Shown here: in pieces, positions 31,598 through 32,377 of the stretch
Layout of the letters: each line of letters begins with the position of its first letter
How positions within the stretch are numbered: position 1 is the first letter of the stretch
NCBI GenBank assembly: GCA_937923345.1
Contig: CAKZVJ010000012.1
Location: 1 to 32,377 of the forward strand
DNA: 32,377 bases
DNA from: an uncultured Saprospiraceae bacterium
GTDB lineage: Bacteria; Bacteroidota; Bacteroidia; Chitinophagales; Saprospiraceae
Reading direction: 5' to 3'
Notes under the pieces: model-generated
Told to the model about the DNA's origin: nothing
What the model saw: the letters and a program-made list of their open reading frames with translations, nothing else
The model's database searches: none
Position numbers and translations under genes: made by a program

Positions 31598-32377
31598 TTG
31601 AAGCTTAAAAAGCAGACCCTTCTCTGGGAAATTTCAAATACTAAGTTCGAACAGAAATCATACCTCTTTGGCACTATGCATGTCAAATCTGAGAAGGTGT
31701 TTTCTGCTTTCAATCAAATTGCTTCGTACATTGATTCATGTCAAGCTTTTTGCGTAGAGATTGATTTAGATTTGGCAAGAGATCCAGAAATGCAACAGAG
31801 TCTTATGTTACCAAAGGAAAAATCTCTAATGGCCATTTTGAAGCCAAAAGAACTGCTCAGGCTAGATCGTATTTTGAAGAATATCGGTGCACCACCTATC
31901 CTGCATTTACAGTACCTCCGGCCTATGAACCTTATCAATCTCATGTCAAGTTTGATTATGAAAGAAGAGGCAGACCAGATACTAGACATGCATCTTTATC
32001 AATATGCTAACGACAATGGTAAACGCACCTTCGGAATTGAGTCTCCAGAGGAGCATATTGACATTTTGAACACCATAGACTTTAAGACGGAGATCAAGCA
32101 ATTAAAATCAGTTATCCGCAATTTTTCTGCTTTTGTCAGACAACATCACAAAATCTTAGACTATTATACAAATGGCCAGGTAGATAAGCTCTATCATCAA
32201 GGTAAGAGATCATTAGGAAAATGGCGCAAAACCTTACTTCTAAACAGAAACATAAAAATGTCAAGTAGACTATTCAAGCTATCTCAAAACGAATCAGTTT
32301 TTTGTGCTATTGGAGCAGGGCACCTATACGGAAAACATGGTGTAATTTGTCTTCTGAAGAAGCATGGAGCCAAATTA
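31598..32377 (+). CDS. TraB/GumN family protein, 3' end cut by the window edge
   Basis: An open frame of 260 codons with no stop before the right edge. The conserved family motifs are present: the N-terminal QTLLWEIS...SYLFGTMHV (about 6-29), an acidic VEIDLD (about 48-53), FGIESPEEHIDIL and the C-terminal AIGAGHLYGKHGV. Homologues begin with the LLW...GTMH strand, so the start must lie upstream of the first ATG (31676). The only start-type codon is TTG at 31598, nine bases after the Lrp stop. There is no signal peptide, unlike many GumN proteins. TraB/GumN proteins have a Tiki/erythromycin-esterase-like fold with proposed metalloprotease activity, not shown for this protein. Only a few residues probably remain beyond the edge. 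Confidence 0.85.
   Translation, partial: MKLKKQTLLWEISNTKFEQKSYLFGTMHVKSEKVFSAFNQIASYIDSCQAFCVEIDLDLARDPEMQQSLMLPKEKSLMAILKPKELLRLDRILKNIGAPPILHLQYLRPMNLINLMSSLIMKEEADQILDMHLYQYANDNGKRTFGIESPEEHIDILNTIDFKTEIKQLKSVIRNFSAFVRQHHKILDYYTNGQVDKLYHQGKRSLGKWRKTLLLNRNIKMSSRLFKLSQNESVFCAIGAGHLYGKHGVICLLKKHGAKL

Noticed and set aside
1-32377. Defence system, prophage, CRISPR or integrated element
   Set aside because: No integrase, transposase, nuclease-helicase pair, toxin-antitoxin pair, direct-repeat array or attachment-site duplication is visible; the gene content is housekeeping and envelope functions.

Overview
This window looks like an ordinary chromosomal stretch of a low-GC, AT-rich member of the Bacteroidota, probably a marine Saprospiria- or Cytophagia-like bacterium. 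The evidence is a very large secreted protein ending in the type IX secretion / gliding-motility C-terminal domain (positions 16446-20279), a choice-of-anchor L domain in the same protein, a DUF4369-like thioredoxin protein beside a DUF1573 protein, a futalosine-pathway menaquinone gene (mqnD), and several TAnnTTTG-type -7 boxes of the Bacteroidota housekeeping sigma factor. The taxonomic level is inference. I see no tRNA, rRNA, CRISPR array, prophage or intact insertion sequence.

Layout, left to right. Positions 22-879 hold a lipoprotein-like gene on the minus strand, followed by a gene-free stretch with a perfect 13-bp hairpin. Positions 1353-5449 hold an ald-rocD amino-acid operon (minus), mqnD (minus), and a divergent RluA-type pseudouridine synthase (plus). 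Positions 5450-6890 are mostly non-coding, with two small candidate ORFs (52 and 45 aa), a good terminator and a degraded repeat-like patch. Positions 6891-10129 carry a methylcrotonyl-CoA-type carboxyltransferase subunit and a DegP/HtrA protease (both minus). A GC-rich repeat-like island follows. Positions 10605-11940 carry a small membrane protein, dapF and a convergent TPR protein. Positions 12099-14528 carry etfB-etfA and a bifunctional-nuclease-family protein. Positions 14509-16381 carry threonine aldolase (minus) and a divergent NUDIX-winged-helix regulator. Positions 16446-20279 hold the giant secreted adhesin-like protein. Positions 20580-24835 carry sppA, a secreted protein of unknown function, and overlapping pyrR-pyrB. 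Positions 24961-30788 carry a secreted 982-aa coiled-coil protein, a thioredoxin-like protein, a DUF1573 protein and a six-TM membrane protein. Positions 31115-32377 carry an Lrp/AsnC regulator and a TraB/GumN protein that runs off the right edge and starts with TTG.

Much of the identifiable metabolism is amino-acid breakdown and electron transfer: alanine dehydrogenase, ornithine aminotransferase, threonine aldolase, a leucine-pathway carboxyltransferase and ETF. Housekeeping functions are dapF, pyrB, mqnD and the pseudouridine synthase. The envelope is served by SppA, HtrA and several exported proteins.

The most unusual signal is the 982-aa protein. Its rod is built from 18- and 11-residue coiled-coil modules arranged as 18+11+11 = 40-residue units. 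Fourteen exact-length units, one 51-residue unit and one 29-residue unit can be followed in register from residue 259 to 898. Other points of interest are a NUDIX regulator with three lost Nudix-box residues, a cysteine cluster in ornithine aminotransferase, GC-rich intergenic islands, and promoter boxes lying almost on top of start codons.
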